A stretch of 64,000 bases of DNA from assembly GCF_034351645.1 (NCBI RefSeq), contig NZ_CP133782.1, positions 5,238,001 to 5,302,000 of the forward strand, given 5' to 3'. The DNA comes from Pseudomonas sp. DC1.2 (GTDB lineage Bacteria; Pseudomonadota; Gammaproteobacteria; Pseudomonadales; Pseudomonadaceae). The notes below the pieces were generated by a model that did not search any database, had not been told where the DNA came from, and was given only the letters and a program-made list of their open reading frames with translations. Shown piece by piece: positions 1 through 10,810 of this stretch. The translations under genes and the position numbers were made by a program. Within the stretch, counting starts at the first letter, position 1; every line of letters begins with the position of its first letter.

Positions 1-441
1 ATGGCGATCATCCAGCAGAGCCAGACGTGCGGCGCGCACACTGACCGCGCTTGCACCAACGGATTCCGGTTCCAGCGCCGCCGCCGCGACCAACAACCCC
101 AACGCCCAAATCGCCCCGCGATGAGTATTCACACCGTTGGTGGTCGCGAGCATCGCGGCCTCACCCTCTCGTCCGATCCGTCCCAGCGCTTCGCGCAACG
201 GCACACCTACTTCGCCGAACTCAATCGCCGCGTCCGCCATTTCCTTGAACGCCGGCCACAAGGACAACGCGGAAGCGTGCATCAGACCCAGGTGCAAATC
301 GGTATGCGCGCCGTTGCCTCGACGGTCCACCAAAGCGGGTTTGGGTGACAGATCTGCCTCATCAATTAGCGCATCCACCGCCAGGTCCGCCAGCCGTTCG
401 GCCAGGGTCAGTGTTTTCGGTTGCGGGTTAAGTGCGCGCAT
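1..441 (-). CDS. mdcB: Triphosphoribosyl-dephospho-CoA synthase MdcB (partial, cut by window edge)
   Basis: The first 147 codons are visible and the C-terminal half lies outside the window. The family makes 2'-(5''-triphosphoribosyl)-3'-dephospho-CoA, the precursor of the prosthetic group of the malonate decarboxylase acyl carrier protein. The conserved CitG/MdcB-type segment [11 protein letters not shown] is seen at residues 40-50. The ATG overlaps the TAA of mdcA by one base (TAATG), so translation is probably coupled. Position directly after mdcA is the usual start of an mdcABCDEGH operon, and the other subunits should follow beyond base 1. Confidence 0.88.
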   Translation of the reverse strand, partial: MRALNPQPKTLTLAERLADLAVDALIDEADLSPKPALVDRRGNGAHTDLHLGLMHASALSLWPAFKEMADAAIEFGEVGVPLREALGRIGREGEAAMLATTNGVNTHRGAIWALGLLVAAAALEPESVGASAVSVRAARLALLDDRH

Positions 442-2111
442 TACCAGCTCCTGAACTTGGCGGGCGGGTTGTACAGGCCACCGGACCACGCCACCAAATC
501 GGCCACGCTTTTGGCCGCGAGCAGTTCACGGGTGGCGTCGGTGCGGCGAATGCCGAGGTCTTCGGGCAAGGCAATCAGCCCTTCGCGACGCATGCGCGCG
601 GTGTCTTTAGGGTTGTGGCGCAGGCCGATCACAGTGACGCCTGCGACAGCCGCGATCATGGCTTGGCGCTCTTCCAGCGACCGCGCCTTGTAAAGATAGG
701 CGATGCCTTCTTCGGTCAGCAGGTGGGTGACGTCGTCGCCGTAGATCATGATCGGCGCCAGCGGCATGCCGCTTTTGCGCGCCACCTCGACCGCGTCGAG
801 GGTTTCAACGAACGTCGGTTTGCCGCCCTCCTGGAAGGTCTCGACCATCTGCACCACCAGTTTCTTGCCACGTTCGAGCAACGCTTCGGGCGCTTCATCG
901 TGGCGCATGTCAAGCCAGGCTGGGGTGCTGTGCCGCCGACCGCGCGGATCGTGACCCATGTTTGGCGCCCCGCCGAAACCGGCCAGCCGGCCGCGTGTCA
1001 CCGTCGAGGAATGGCCATCGCCATCGACTTGCAGGGTCGCGCCGATGAACAGGTCCACCGCGTACTGCCCCGCCAATTGGCAAAACATCCGGTTGGAGCG
1101 CAACGAGCCGTCGCGCCCGGTGAAGAACACATCGGGACGCGCCGCGATATAGTTTTCCATCCCCAGTTCGGTGCCGAAACAATGCACGCTTTCGACCCAG
1201 CCACTTTCAATAGCCGGGATCAGGGTCGGGTGCGGATTGAGGGTCCAGTTGCGGCAGATTTTGCCCTTCAGCCCGAGTGATTCGCCGTAGGTCGGCAGAA
1301 TCAACTCAATAGCCGCCGTGTTGAAACCAATGCCGTGGTTCAGCGACTGGACGTTGTGTTTCTCGTAGATGCCACGGATCGCCATCATCGCCATCAGCAC
1401 GTGTACTGGCTTGATATGCCGTGGGTCGCGGGTGAACAGCGGCTCGATGTAGAACGGCTTGTCAGCCACCACCACGAAATCGACCCAAGAGGCTGGGATA
1501 TCAACGCGGGGCAGTTCGCTGACGTCGTCCACCAGTTGGTTGACCTGGACGATAACGATGCCATCGCTGAAGGCTGCCGGTTCGATCAATGCCGGGGTAT
1601 CTTCGGTGCTCGGCCCGGTGTAGATGTTGCCGGCGCGGTCGGCCATGAAACCCGCCGAGAGCACCACGTTGGGAATCAGGTCCACCACCAGCCGTGCATA
1701 AAGTTCGATGTAGGTATGGATCGCGCCGATTTCCAGCAAGCCGTCTTCCAGCAACTGGCTGATGCGCAGGCTCTGGGTGCCGGCAAAAGAGAAGTCGAGT
1801 TTGCGCGCGATACCGCGTTCGAACAGGTCCAAGTGCTCAGAGCGCCCGACGCTGGGCATGATCATGTGCAGGTCATGCAGCTTGGCCGGATCGGCCTTGG
1901 CCAGCGAGCGCGACAAAAAGTCCGCCTGCTTCTGGTTGTTGCCCTCCAGCACCACGCGGTCGCCGGGCAGGATCAACGCTTCCAGCGCCGCCACAATCTT
2001 GTCGGTGGGCAACACCACACCGTCGGCGAACCCCCTTACCAGCTCCAGGCGCCGCTGCTTTTCGCTGCGCCGCCGCGTCCATCGCGAGTCGGGGGATATT
2101 GTTGTTGTCAT
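441..2111 (-). CDS. mdcA: Malonate decarboxylase alpha subunit MdcA
   Basis: A 556-residue cytoplasmic protein, full length for MdcA, the acetyl-ACP:malonate ACP transferase that loads malonate on the carrier protein before decarboxylation to acetyl-ACP. It allows growth on malonate. The start was set at the ATG at 2111 (MTTTISPD...) because GGAG lies five bases upstream; an in-frame GTG at 2117 overlaps that ribosome binding site. It is the first gene of the minus-strand mdc operon, so its promoter should lie in the 133 bases between it and chpC. I see no obvious regulator gene inside the window. Confidence 0.93.
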   Translation of the reverse strand: MTTTISPDSRWTRRRSEKQRRLELVRGFADGVVLPTDKIVAALEALILPGDRVVLEGNNQKQADFLSRSLAKADPAKLHDLHMIMPSVGRSEHLDLFERGIARKLDFSFAGTQSLRISQLLEDGLLEIGAIHTYIELYARLVVDLIPNVVLSAGFMADRAGNIYTGPSTEDTPALIEPAAFSDGIVIVQVNQLVDDVSELPRVDIPASWVDFVVVADKPFYIEPLFTRDPRHIKPVHVLMAMMAIRGIYEKHNVQSLNHGIGFNTAAIELILPTYGESLGLKGKICRNWTLNPHPTLIPAIESGWVESVHCFGTELGMENYIAARPDVFFTGRDGSLRSNRMFCQLAGQYAVDLFIGATLQVDGDGHSSTVTRGRLAGFGGAPNMGHDPRGRRHSTPAWLDMRHDEAPEALLERGKKLVVQMVETFQEGGKPTFVETLDAVEVARKSGMPLAPIMIYGDDVTHLLTEEGIAYLYKARSLEERQAMIAAVAGVTVIGLRHNPKDTARMRREGLIALPEDLGIRRTDATRELLAAKSVADLVAWSGGLYNPPAKFRSW

Positions 2112-2244
2112 GACCACTCCACGGGTTCGCTGTCGTGGCGATACCTTAGGAGCGTTGAGGGCTGGCCATCAATCAAGCAGCGCGACGGATCGTTACGGTC
2201 AGGGTAATGGTTGTGCAGACTGACGCTTTGGCGAAGGCGGCCCG

Positions 2245-2700
2245 TCAGACCAACCCGGCACTCACCAGCAGTTCCTCCAGCGCCAACAAGTCCGGCACCT
2301 TCGCCACTTGCTCACCCACCTGCACAGCCGCCTGCTCCAGCGCGCACAACGGCACATCGACGTAGCTCAACTGGCTATCAAGCTTGTACGAGCGGGGAAT
2401 GCCCTGCACCAGCAGCGCGATGAATTTCAGCTCGGGGCGGCCGCCCAAGGCATTGAGGATGACGATGCGCGCACGCTCGCCAATCATGACTTTGTTGCCA
2501 CATGCAGACTCGAAACTGAGCAATGGAATCTGCCGCGCGCGCCAGCTCACTCGCCCGAGATACCACGACGGGGTGTCGAGGTCGAAGGCGCTGTGCTGGT
2601 AGTCGATCAACTCGGCGACAGCAACGTTGGGCAGGATCAGATTGCGGTCAGCCAATGGCAGCAACAGGCCGGTGAGATTACTGGAGCGGTGTTCAAGCAT
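2245..2700 (-). CDS. chpC: ChpC, CheW-like chemotaxis adaptor
   Basis: A 151-residue CheW-fold protein, last gene of the Pil-Chp cluster. CheW-type adaptors couple methyl-accepting receptors to the histidine kinase; ChpC is the second adaptor, beside PilI. The reading frame starts with ATG at 2700 and overlaps the end of chpA by eight bases, so the two are translationally coupled. In P. aeruginosa the methylesterase gene chpB lies between chpA and chpC; here it is absent. chpD and chpE are not present either: the next gene downstream is mdcA. Confidence 0.88.
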   Translation of the reverse strand: MLEHRSSNLTGLLLPLADRNLILPNVAVAELIDYQHSAFDLDTPSWYLGRVSWRARQIPLLSFESACGNKVMIGERARIVILNALGGRPELKFIALLVQGIPRSYKLDSQLSYVDVPLCALEQAAVQVGEQVAKVPDLLALEELLVSAGLV

Positions 2701-5700
2701 GGGGTTTGGTCCACAAGGCGATACTGTCGAGCAGCACCGATTCCTGGTACGGCTTGCCGAGGTAATCGTTGACGCCGATGGCCATGGCCCGGTCGCGGTG
2801 TTTCTGGCCGGTGCGCGAGGTAATCATGATGATCGGCAGGTGTTGTAAACGGTCGTTGGCGCGGACTTGGGTCGCTACTTCAAAACCGTCCATGCGCGGC
2901 ATTTCGATGTCCAGCAGCATCAGGTCCGGCAGGTGTTCCTCAAGCAACAGCATGGCGTCGACGCCATCTTTGGCGGTCAGGACGTTCATGCCGTGGCGCT
3001 CCAGCAAACGGCTGGTCACCTTGCGCACCGTGACCGAGTCGTCGACCACCATCACCAGCAACGGTTTGTGCGGCTCGGGTTCGGCGTCCTGGGCCCGTGG
3101 ACGTTGCGGCACATGCGCCTGCATCGCACGGATCGGCGCAAGCAAATCGAGAATCAGCACCACCCGGCCATCGCCCAGAATCGTCGCTCCGGACAAGCCC
3201 TGGACCGCTGCAAACTGCGGACCGAGGCTTTTAACCACGATCTCCCGCGTGCCGGCCATGACATCGACCTGCACCGCGATATGCCGTTCGTTGCACTGCA
3301 CCAGCAATACCGGCAGCGGCAAGCTCTGACCGAGTAATTTCGGGCGCAGGCCGGTTTTCAGCAACTCGCCCAGATAGCACAGTTCATAGCATTGCCCGGC
3401 GTAGGTGTAAGTGGGCGGGTCGAGACGGTAATGTCCCTCCAGCTCGTTGGGCAACACACGCACGATGCCCTCAATGGTGTTCAGCGGAATCGCGTATTGC
3501 TCCTCGCCACACTGCACCATCAGCGCCCGGTTGACCGAGACGGTGAACGGCAGGCGAATGCGAAAATGCACGCCCTGCCCTGGCACCGAATCGATGCTCA
3601 TGCTGCCGCCCAGTTGCCGCACCTCTTCGTGGACCACGTCCATGCCCACACCGCGACCGGAAATCTGGGTGATCTTCTCGGCAGTGGAAAACCCCGGTTG
3701 CAGGATAAATTGCAGGACGTCCCGGTCACTGACCTCACTGTCGGGGGCCAGCATGCCCCGTTTGATCGCCTTGCGCCGCACCGCAGCAAGCGGCACGCCC
3801 GCGCCGTCATCGCGGATATCGAAAATCATGTCGCCGCCCTCTCGGGACAAGTCCAGGGTAATTCTGCCCTGAGCCGGTTTGCCCGCCGCCAACCGTGCAG
3901 CCGTGGATTCCAGCCCGTGGTCCACGGCGTTGCGCAGCATGTGCTCCAACGGCGGTGCCATGCGTTCGAGGACGTTACGGTCCATCTCGCCTTCGGCATT
4001 ACCGACAACGAACTCCACGTCCTTGCCCAGCTCGCTGGAGACCTGACGCACGATCCGCTTCAAACGCGGCAGCATCCGCTCAAACGGCACCATGCGCGTG
4101 CGCATCAGGCCTTCCTGCAATTCGGTGTTGATGCGGCCCTGCTGTTGCAACAGGTTGTCCGCGTCTTGATTACGCAGGTCCAGGGTTTCCTTCAGGTCCA
4201 GCAGGTCGGAAGCGGATTCGAACAGCGCCCGAGACAGTTGCTGCAACTGCGAGTGCCGGTCCATTTCCAACGGGTCAAACTCTTCGTAACCCAAGCGCTC
4301 AGCGTCCACCTGCTGCCGGCTGAGAATCCGTCCCTGAGTTTCCGTGTCGAGCCGGCGCAATTGATCGCGCATGCGTTCGAGGGTGTTTTCCATTTCGCTC
4401 AGGGCCACACGGGCGTCACTGACTTGCTGCTCGATGCGCCCACGAAATATCGAGGTTTCCCCGGCCAGGTTGACCAGGTCATCGAGCAATTCCGCCGACA
4501 CTTTGACCATGTCGGCGCCTGGCTCGACGGGTGCCGCGACGGGCTCCACCTTGGGCGCCATCACCGGCGAGGCCGGACCGTCAGCGGCCGCCGGGTGGCT
4601 GAAATTCTTGATCTCGTCGATCAACCGATCCGCCGGCGGCAACGGCTGGCCTGCGCGCGTGGCGTCGAGCATCTGGGCCAGTCGGTCATGGCTGCTTTGC
4701 AACAACCGGAACAGCGCCGCCGTCGGTTGCAGCGCGCCTTCGGACAAGCCTTCGTAGAGAAACTCCAGTTCATGGGCCAAGTCGCCGATGGCGGCGATTT
4801 CCACCATCCGCGCCCCACCCTTGAGGGTGTGCAGGTCGCGCAGCAGGGTTTCTATTTCCTGTCGGCCAGACGGCTCGGCCTGCCAGCGCACCAGCGCCGC
4901 CCCCGAGTTTTCGATGATGTCGAAACCTTCCTCCAGGAAGATCTCCAGCAACTCCGGATCCTGCCCCGGCGAATCATTGACCGGGGTCGGCGTGGCCACT
5001 TCAGCGGGGCTGATATTACTCTGACGGAACGTGCGAATAGCGTCGATCAGCGCGCCGGGGTCCCCCAGGAGCTGCCGGTTCTGCAATTGTTCCAGCAGCA
5101 CCGCGAGCCGGTCATGGCTGTGTTGCAGCAACTGCGCCAATGCTTCGCTGTGGCTGTAACGGCGATCAACCAGGCCTTCGTAAAGGTTTTCCAGTTCATG
5201 GGCCAAGTCACCGACCGGCACGACCGCCGCCATCCGTGCGCCGCCCTTGAGGGTGTGCAAATCGCGCTGCAAGGACGACAGCGGCGCGCTGTTGTCCGGG
5301 TCTTTCAACCAACGTTGCAAGGCTTGGCCGGCACTTTCGAGGATGTCCACCGCTTCTTCGAGGAAGATCGAAACGATCTCGTCGTCCAGCTCAAGCCGGG
5401 GCACGGTCTGCGCCAGTTCTGAGGTGGCGCTGCCCAACTCCCGAATGCTCAGGGTACGGCTGCCGTCGCTACGGATCAGGCCCATGGCGGACGGGTCGAG
5501 ACTCTCATCCAGCAAGCCACGCAAGGCCCTGACACGCGCCGGTTGCGAGCTGACTTCCTGGCCAGCGGCCAGTTCGTCAAGCATGTTGATCAGGGCTTCA
5601 TGGGCGCTTTGCGCCTCATGGAAAAACGTATCGCTGACCGCCAGGCTGCTTTCTTCCACCGCGCCGTAAAGGTCGAGCAACGCTTCGCAGAGTTCATCCA

Positions 5701-8578
5701 CCGGGTGCAGGTCCGCCAGATGGGCGCCTTCGCCCAAAGTGGTCAGCTCATCCAGCAGCGCGCTGAGCTCCTGACGCTCGCCGGGGTGCTGTTGCCAGCG
5801 CTGCAACAGGCTTTCGGCGTCCAGCAGGATGTCCATGCCCTGGGCCAGGAAGTTATTGATCAGTTGCGGATCACGCTTGATCCGCAACCCGGTGTTCGGC
5901 GCATTGAGCAGCGTTTGCAGTCGTTCGGCCAGCAGCGACTGCGTTCGTGCGATCAGCTCGTCAGCGCCCGGAATGGCGGCCAACGGATCAAGCTTGAGCT
6001 GGCGCAGACCGAGGCGGAACAAACCTTCGGCTTCCAACAACAATTCGACTTCATCCAGGTCCAGGGCGATCAGGTGCGCCTTGTACTCGCGGGCCAGTTG
6101 ATCGAGGGGCCCCGCCAGTTCGGCAATCGGCAACACGCCGGCCATGGACGCGCTGCCCTTGAGCGTATGCAACGCCCGCTGCAACTCGTCGCTGGCTTGC
6201 AGCGGCAGGTGTTCGGCGGCCTGATCGAGGAAGCGATTTAGGCTGGCAAGGTGGGTTTGAGCTTCGTTGCCAAAAATCTCCAGCAACAACGGGTCAAGCG
6301 CGGCGACGTCTTGCGTGTCCTCATCGGCCAGCGGCGCATCGCCCTTGGCCAGGGTATGGGCACGGGCAGCCAATTGATCGACATCCTGGCGTTGGCGCTG
6401 CGCACTGGCCGCAAACTCGGCCACCAATTGCGGTAACAGGTTCAGCGTATCGGCCAGCAGCAGTTGTACCGCCGGGCTCGGTGCGATGCTGCGCTCCAGC
6501 ACCCGGTTGAGCAGGTTTTCCACCGCCCAGGCCAGTTCACCCAGCACCAGCGCGCGGACCATCCGACCACTGCCCTTCAAGGTGTGGAAGGCCCGGCGCA
6601 GTTCACTCAGGATCTCTTTGCTGTCGGGAGCGGCGGACCAGCGCGGCAGGTATTCGCGCAGCACGCCGAGGACTTCATCGGTTTCTTCGAGGAAGACGTC
6701 CCGCAGTTCATCGTCCACCGGTTCTTCGTCGGGCGGCGGCGGCATCAGGCTGCCCGGCGTGGTCAGGGCGGGCGGATTGACCGCCGACACCGGACTGGCG
6801 AGCACCTCGGCCAGTGACTGCACGCGCTGGTGATCATCCAGCACCGCCAAAGCCTGGGGCGCACTGAGCAGCGTCTCAAGCGCTGGCACCGGTTTTTCGC
6901 TGGGGAAAAAGCCAAGGGACGCCAGGCTTTTTTCGGCCACATCAAGCAGGGGTTCGCCGCTTGCTTGCGGGTCGGCGCTGAGGCGCTCCAGGTAATACTC
7001 GATGCTGGTGACCACGTCGGCCAGGCGATCAAGCTCTTGCCAGCCGGGGTGGTCGGTATCTACCAGTAAGTGCTCGCGAATAAAGCTGTTGCAGGCTTCG
7101 ATCAGGCTCGCTGCGCGGTTTAACGCGATCATCGCCAACGCCCCACGCACTTGGGTCAGCAAGGCCGGCAAGGGCTGCAACTGCTGGCGGTCCCAGTCGG
7201 CATCGATGTAATCGACGATCATGTCCTTGGCTTGTTGCAGGCAGATGCGCGCTTCACGGATAACGATCTGGTGGATCTGAGTCAGGTCAGTGGTGGGCAG
7301 GCGGCGCTCTTCCTGGCTTTCCGGCTCCACGGTGCCGACCATGCCGGCCAGCGTAGCTTCGACGTAGAGCAAGGCGCCGGCGACATCCATGAGGATCGCG
7401 TCGTTAGGTGCGCGCTGCCCTTGGGCGAGGCTCAGCACCACGGCCAGTTGATCGATGATGACCTTGCGTGGCTGGCCAAAACCCAGCACCGCGAGGGTGT
7501 CGGCAATTTGCCTCAGGGGCGATAGCAGGCTGTCGAGGTCCGAGGCGTGCTGGCGGTCACTGCGCACGAACAGGTCCAGGCGCTCCTTGACCCGCACCAA
7601 CTCCTCGCACAATGCCGCCAGCACCGAGCGCATGGCATCGCGGTCGGGACCGGCCAGTCGGGCCCGTTCTGCATCAACCATTGCGCTGTCGGGCAGCGCG
7701 TCGTCCAGTGAATAGCGATCTTTCATGGTCAGCATCTGCCCGGTGGGGTGTTCGGCTTTAGCAATGTAGAACAGCAAACTCTTCAGCAGCTCGGGCGGTG
7801 GTGCTTGATTAATCCCCGACATGCCCTGCTCCAGCAAACGCTTGAGCTCTTTTTCGGCTTCTTTGAACAAGCTGCGCAGTGCCGGGCTGTTGCCAACCGC
7901 ACCTTCGCGCATGCCTTCAACCAACGCCGACGCAACGTGCCACAACGGGCTCAAGGGGGCCTGCGCGCAAAGCCCCTCAAGCCGGGCAAAGACCTTGGCC
8001 AGATAACCCAGGTTCGTCTGATCGTCTTGCTCGCGCAGCAAACCGACCAGGGCCATCTGCAACATTTGCCGAAGTTTGCGCAGCACATTCGCAAAATCGG
8101 CGGGTGCCAACAACGCCAGGGTGTCATCGTCCACAGACAGCAGGTCCGGCAGCTGCGGGCTGAACAAGCTGGTTTCCGACAACAGGCTTTCGCCATGGGC
8201 GCTGCGCAGATCATTGATCAACGGCAGCACCACCAGCGGCAGATCACGGCGGGCGCCTTGTACCCGGTCGAGGTAGATCGGTAACTGTCCAAGGGCTTGT
8301 CGCAGCAATTGAATGGCTTCGTCGCGATGGCTGACCCGTTGTTGCAGCAAGGCACTGGCCAAGTGTTCCATTTCTTCAGCCAGCAGGGCCGCGCCGTAGA
8401 ATTCGACCATCTGCAAACTGCCATGCACCTGATGGATGCACGCCAGGCACTCACTCAGCCCTTGCATCGCCTGCGCGTCATCCAGCAGCGATTCCAGGCT
8501 GTGATGCGCCTGTTTAAGCGTTTCGGCAATCTCGCCCTTGACCCATTCGAGGGCCACGTAGTCGTGCCGATCACCCAT
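2693..8578 (-). CDS. chpA: ChpA, multi-Hpt hybrid histidine kinase of the Pil-Chp system
   Basis: A giant CheA-type kinase of 1961 residues controlling type IV pili. The start is ATG at 8578 (MGDRHDYVALEWVKG), the conserved ChpA beginning; the frame is open upstream but that extension would run into pilJ. Order of parts: an N-terminal FimL-like region with a weak Hpt-like motif (IHQVHGSLQM, about residue 48); a second degenerate site QVRGALAM (about 474); four canonical HTLKG phosphotransfer domains (about 668, 804, 1108, 1249); a CheA dimer/ATPase core with N-box HMLRNAVDHG (about 1544) and GRGVGMDVV; a CheW-like domain; and a C-terminal receiver with VVDDS and DIEMPRMDG (about 1888). It is a membrane-associated signalling hub fed by PilJ through PilI/ChpC. 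Confidence 0.96.
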   Translation of the reverse strand: MGDRHDYVALEWVKGEIAETLKQAHHSLESLLDDAQAMQGLSECLACIHQVHGSLQMVEFYGAALLAEEMEHLASALLQQRVSHRDEAIQLLRQALGQLPIYLDRVQGARRDLPLVVLPLINDLRSAHGESLLSETSLFSPQLPDLLSVDDDTLALLAPADFANVLRKLRQMLQMALVGLLREQDDQTNLGYLAKVFARLEGLCAQAPLSPLWHVASALVEGMREGAVGNSPALRSLFKEAEKELKRLLEQGMSGINQAPPPELLKSLLFYIAKAEHPTGQMLTMKDRYSLDDALPDSAMVDAERARLAGPDRDAMRSVLAALCEELVRVKERLDLFVRSDRQHASDLDSLLSPLRQIADTLAVLGFGQPRKVIIDQLAVVLSLAQGQRAPNDAILMDVAGALLYVEATLAGMVGTVEPESQEERRLPTTDLTQIHQIVIREARICLQQAKDMIVDYIDADWDRQQLQPLPALLTQVRGALAMIALNRAASLIEACNSFIREHLLVDTDHPGWQELDRLADVVTSIEYYLERLSADPQASGEPLLDVAEKSLASLGFFPSEKPVPALETLLSAPQALAVLDDHQRVQSLAEVLASPVSAVNPPALTTPGSLMPPPPDEEPVDDELRDVFLEETDEVLGVLREYLPRWSAAPDSKEILSELRRAFHTLKGSGRMVRALVLGELAWAVENLLNRVLERSIAPSPAVQLLLADTLNLLPQLVAEFAASAQRQRQDVDQLAARAHTLAKGDAPLADEDTQDVAALDPLLLEIFGNEAQTHLASLNRFLDQAAEHLPLQASDELQRALHTLKGSASMAGVLPIAELAGPLDQLAREYKAHLIALDLDEVELLLEAEGLFRLGLRQLKLDPLAAIPGADELIARTQSLLAERLQTLLNAPNTGLRIKRDPQLINNFLAQGMDILLDAESLLQRWQQHPGERQELSALLDELTTLGEGAHLADLHPVDELCEALLDLYGAVEESSLAVSDTFFHEAQSAHEALINMLDELAAGQEVSSQPARVRALRGLLDESLDPSAMGLIRSDGSRTLSIRELGSATSELAQTVPRLELDDEIVSIFLEEAVDILESAGQALQRWLKDPDNSAPLSSLQRDLHTLKGGARMAAVVPVGDLAHELENLYEGLVDRRYSHSEALAQLLQHSHDRLAVLLEQLQNRQLLGDPGALIDAIRTFRQSNISPAEVATPTPVNDSPGQDPELLEIFLEEGFDIIENSGAALVRWQAEPSGRQEIETLLRDLHTLKGGARMVEIAAIGDLAHELEFLYEGLSEGALQPTAALFRLLQSSHDRLAQMLDATRAGQPLPPADRLIDEIKNFSHPAAADGPASPVMAPKVEPVAAPVEPGADMVKVSAELLDDLVNLAGETSIFRGRIEQQVSDARVALSEMENTLERMRDQLRRLDTETQGRILSRQQVDAERLGYEEFDPLEMDRHSQLQQLSRALFESASDLLDLKETLDLRNQDADNLLQQQGRINTELQEGLMRTRMVPFERMLPRLKRIVRQVSSELGKDVEFVVGNAEGEMDRNVLERMAPPLEHMLRNAVDHGLESTAARLAAGKPAQGRITLDLSREGGDMIFDIRDDGAGVPLAAVRRKAIKRGMLAPDSEVSDRDVLQFILQPGFSTAEKITQISGRGVGMDVVHEEVRQLGGSMSIDSVPGQGVHFRIRLPFTVSVNRALMVQCGEEQYAIPLNTIEGIVRVLPNELEGHYRLDPPTYTYAGQCYELCYLGELLKTGLRPKLLGQSLPLPVLLVQCNERHIAVQVDVMAGTREIVVKSLGPQFAAVQGLSGATILGDGRVVLILDLLAPIRAMQAHVPQRPRAQDAEPEPHKPLLVMVVDDSVTVRKVTSRLLERHGMNVLTAKDGVDAMLLLEEHLPDLMLLDIEMPRMDGFEVATQVRANDRLQHLPIIMITSRTGQKHRDRAMAIGVNDYLGKPYQESVLLDSIALWTKPHA

Positions 8579-8627
8579 AACCACTTCAATCCCCACTTCA
8601 ATCAAAATGCCTGCGCCCGAGGGCAGT

Positions 8628-10688
8628 TCACGCGTTATCCGCAGCCTTATCCGGGGCGGTCGGCAACGTGAACCCGGAGACCGAGCGCCGCAACTGGCTG
8701 GCCATTTTCGCCAGGTTGCCAATGCTGTCAGCGGTGGCGGTGGAGCCCGACGACGTCTGCGTCGTGATCTGCTGGATCACGTTCATCGTCAGGGAAATCT
8801 GCCCGGCCGATGACGTCTGCTGCTGCGCCGCGTTGGAAATGCTCTGAATCAGCGCCGCCAGGGTCTTGGAGACGCCTTCGATTTCTTCCAGGGCCACGCC
8901 GGCATCCTGCGCCAGACGTGCGCCACGCACCACTTCGGTGGTGGTTTGCTCCATGGAAATCACGGCTTCGTTGGTGTCCGTTTGAATCGCCCGCACCAGG
9001 GTTTCAATCTGCCGGGTGGCGGCGGATGAGCGCTCGGCGAGGCGCTGGACTTCATCGGCCACCACCGCAAAACCGCGGCCGGCATCACCGGCCATGGACG
9101 CCTGGATCGCGGCGTTGAGCGCGAGGATGTTGGTCTGGTCGGCGATGTCGTCGATCAGGCTGACGATGTCACCGATTTCCTGGGACGACTCGCCCAGCCG
9201 CTTGATCCGTTTGGCGGTGTCCTGAATCTGCTCACGAATGTTGTCCATGCCGTGGATGGTGTTATGCACCACTTCATTGCCCTTGTTGGCAATTTCCACC
9301 GAGCGCTCTGCCACCGCCGAGGATTCGGCCGCGTTGGCCGAAACCTGATCGATGGACTGGGCCATCTCGTTGATCGCGGCAGACGCTTCGCAAATCTGCT
9401 GCGCCTGATGCTCCGAGGCCTGCGCCAAGTGCATGGCGGTGGCCTGGGTTTCCTGCACGGCGGCGGCCACCTGGCCGGCGGTGAGGTTGATGGTCGTCAC
9501 CAGGTCGCGCAATTGGTCCACGGAATAGTTGATCGAGTCGGCGATGGTGCCGGTGAAGTCTTCGGTCACCGATGCCGTCACGGTCAGGTCGCCGTCGGCC
9601 AGGTCTTCGATTTCGTCCAGCAGGCGCATGATCGCGTTCTGGTTACGTTCATTCTTCTCGGCGGTTTCCTGAAGCTGGCGATTGGTTTCACGGACCATGA
9701 CCAGGCCGATGAGGATGATCGACATCAGCGCCAGCAGGCCCAACACGTAGCCGCCAATGGTATCGGTGGTGCGCCCGCCGGCCAGGTTTTCAAACCCGGT
9801 GGCCAGGTGCGAGGCTTCGTCGAGCAAGGTTTGCGACAGGCCGAAAATGTTGGTCGCCGACTCGCGAACCTTGAATAACTCCGGCGAGGTTTCGAGGATT
9901 TCATCCACGGAGCCGGAGACGAATTGAAACAGCTCGGCAATCTCGGTCAAACGAGCGCGGGCATCACGGTCTTCAACCTGGCTGATTTTCAGCGCCGGGT
10001 TGCCTTGTAGCATGCCATTGAGCACCAGGCCGAAGCGTGCAGCATCACGACCGAAAGCGTCAGCGGCCTGCTGTGCGTTTTCGTCGCCGGCCAGCACCGT
10101 GTTCACCGCGCCGAGAATGCGTTCGGCCAATAGCGATTGGCGCTGGGCCATCACCACCTGCGCCGCCGGGGCGCCACGCTGAAGCAGGATTTCGACAACT
10201 TTTTCGTACTCGACCTGCAACTGCGGCACCGTTTCGGCGAGGGTCGCGGCGACTTGGTGCAGGGACAGCACGGTTTGCTCGCTGGACAGAATCGCGTCGG
10301 TGTTTTTCAGCAAGCGCTCCCAGTCCAACTGCACGGCGCGCATTTCCGGGCGCATGGTGGACGGTGCCGGCGGCAGCCCCGTGGCCGCGTCACCTTTTTT
10401 CAGGTAACCCCAGCGCTGGGCGAAATCGTTGCGTGCATCGCTCAACAATTTGAACGCGGCAGACTTGCCGGCAGCCGCTTCTGTGGCGTTCTTGGCAATA
10501 CGCTGCGACAGCACGCGCAGCTCGCCAGCATGACCGATGTACTGTTTGTCGTAGGTGGCCTGGGTATTGAGGTAAGCAAAGTTGGCGAACAGCAGCATGA
10601 TGAAAATAATCAGCGCGATAAATAACACGATGATCTGCGAGCGGCTGCGCGATCCTTCCATTGGCTTGCTTGTCTTGGCTTTTATCAT
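8628..10688 (-). CDS. pilJ: PilJ, methyl-accepting receptor for type IV pilus signalling
   Basis: A 686-residue inner-membrane chemoreceptor. The start ATG at 10688 (MIKAKTSKP) has GGGGA upstream; a longer open frame exists but covers the pilI-pilJ spacer. It has a transmembrane segment at about residues 18-38, a periplasmic region containing [24 protein letters not shown] (PilJ type IV pili chemoreceptor domain, duplicated), a second transmembrane segment near [18 protein letters not shown], a HAMP-like linker and the MCP signalling tip ([31 protein letters not shown]). It signals to ChpA. No pilK methyltransferase gene follows, unlike in P. aeruginosa. Confidence 0.96.
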   Translation of the reverse strand: MIKAKTSKPMEGSRSRSQIIVLFIALIIFIMLLFANFAYLNTQATYDKQYIGHAGELRVLSQRIAKNATEAAAGKSAAFKLLSDARNDFAQRWGYLKKGDAATGLPPAPSTMRPEMRAVQLDWERLLKNTDAILSSEQTVLSLHQVAATLAETVPQLQVEYEKVVEILLQRGAPAAQVVMAQRQSLLAERILGAVNTVLAGDENAQQAADAFGRDAARFGLVLNGMLQGNPALKISQVEDRDARARLTEIAELFQFVSGSVDEILETSPELFKVRESATNIFGLSQTLLDEASHLATGFENLAGGRTTDTIGGYVLGLLALMSIILIGLVMVRETNRQLQETAEKNERNQNAIMRLLDEIEDLADGDLTVTASVTEDFTGTIADSINYSVDQLRDLVTTINLTAGQVAAAVQETQATAMHLAQASEHQAQQICEASAAINEMAQSIDQVSANAAESSAVAERSVEIANKGNEVVHNTIHGMDNIREQIQDTAKRIKRLGESSQEIGDIVSLIDDIADQTNILALNAAIQASMAGDAGRGFAVVADEVQRLAERSSAATRQIETLVRAIQTDTNEAVISMEQTTTEVVRGARLAQDAGVALEEIEGVSKTLAALIQSISNAAQQQTSSAGQISLTMNVIQQITTQTSSGSTATADSIGNLAKMASQLRRSVSGFTLPTAPDKAADNA

Positions 10689-10735
10689 CGGTCCCCGCCT
10701 GTTAACCCACACCCTTGTGAAACCTGCCAGGAAAC

Positions 10736-10760
10736 CTGTGTGAGCTGGCTTGCCTGCGAT
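10736..10760. repeat. REP-type half site inside the pil operon
   Basis: The spacer between pilI and pilJ (122 bp) carries TGTGAGCTGGCTTGCCTGCGAT, a typical single REP half site of fluorescent pseudomonads. It lies within the putative operon rather than at its end. Confidence 0.6.
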
Positions 10761-10810
10761 ACAGGCCCGCCCGGTGCCACACACGCCCTGTGCCGACAAG
10801 GGTCTCGCAT

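Noticed and set aside
432..1280. 282-codon open frame on the plus strand opposite mdcA
   Set aside because: No domain match and no ribosome binding site; mdcA on the other strand is complete and recognisable.
3392..5422. 676-codon open frame on the plus strand
   Set aside because: It is antisense to chpA. The sequence is rich in His, Arg, Gln and has no recognisable domain; it reflects the high G+C codon use of chpA.
8579..8722. Longer N-terminus of ChpA
   Set aside because: It would overlap the end of pilJ by almost 100 bases, and the conserved ChpA start is at 8578.
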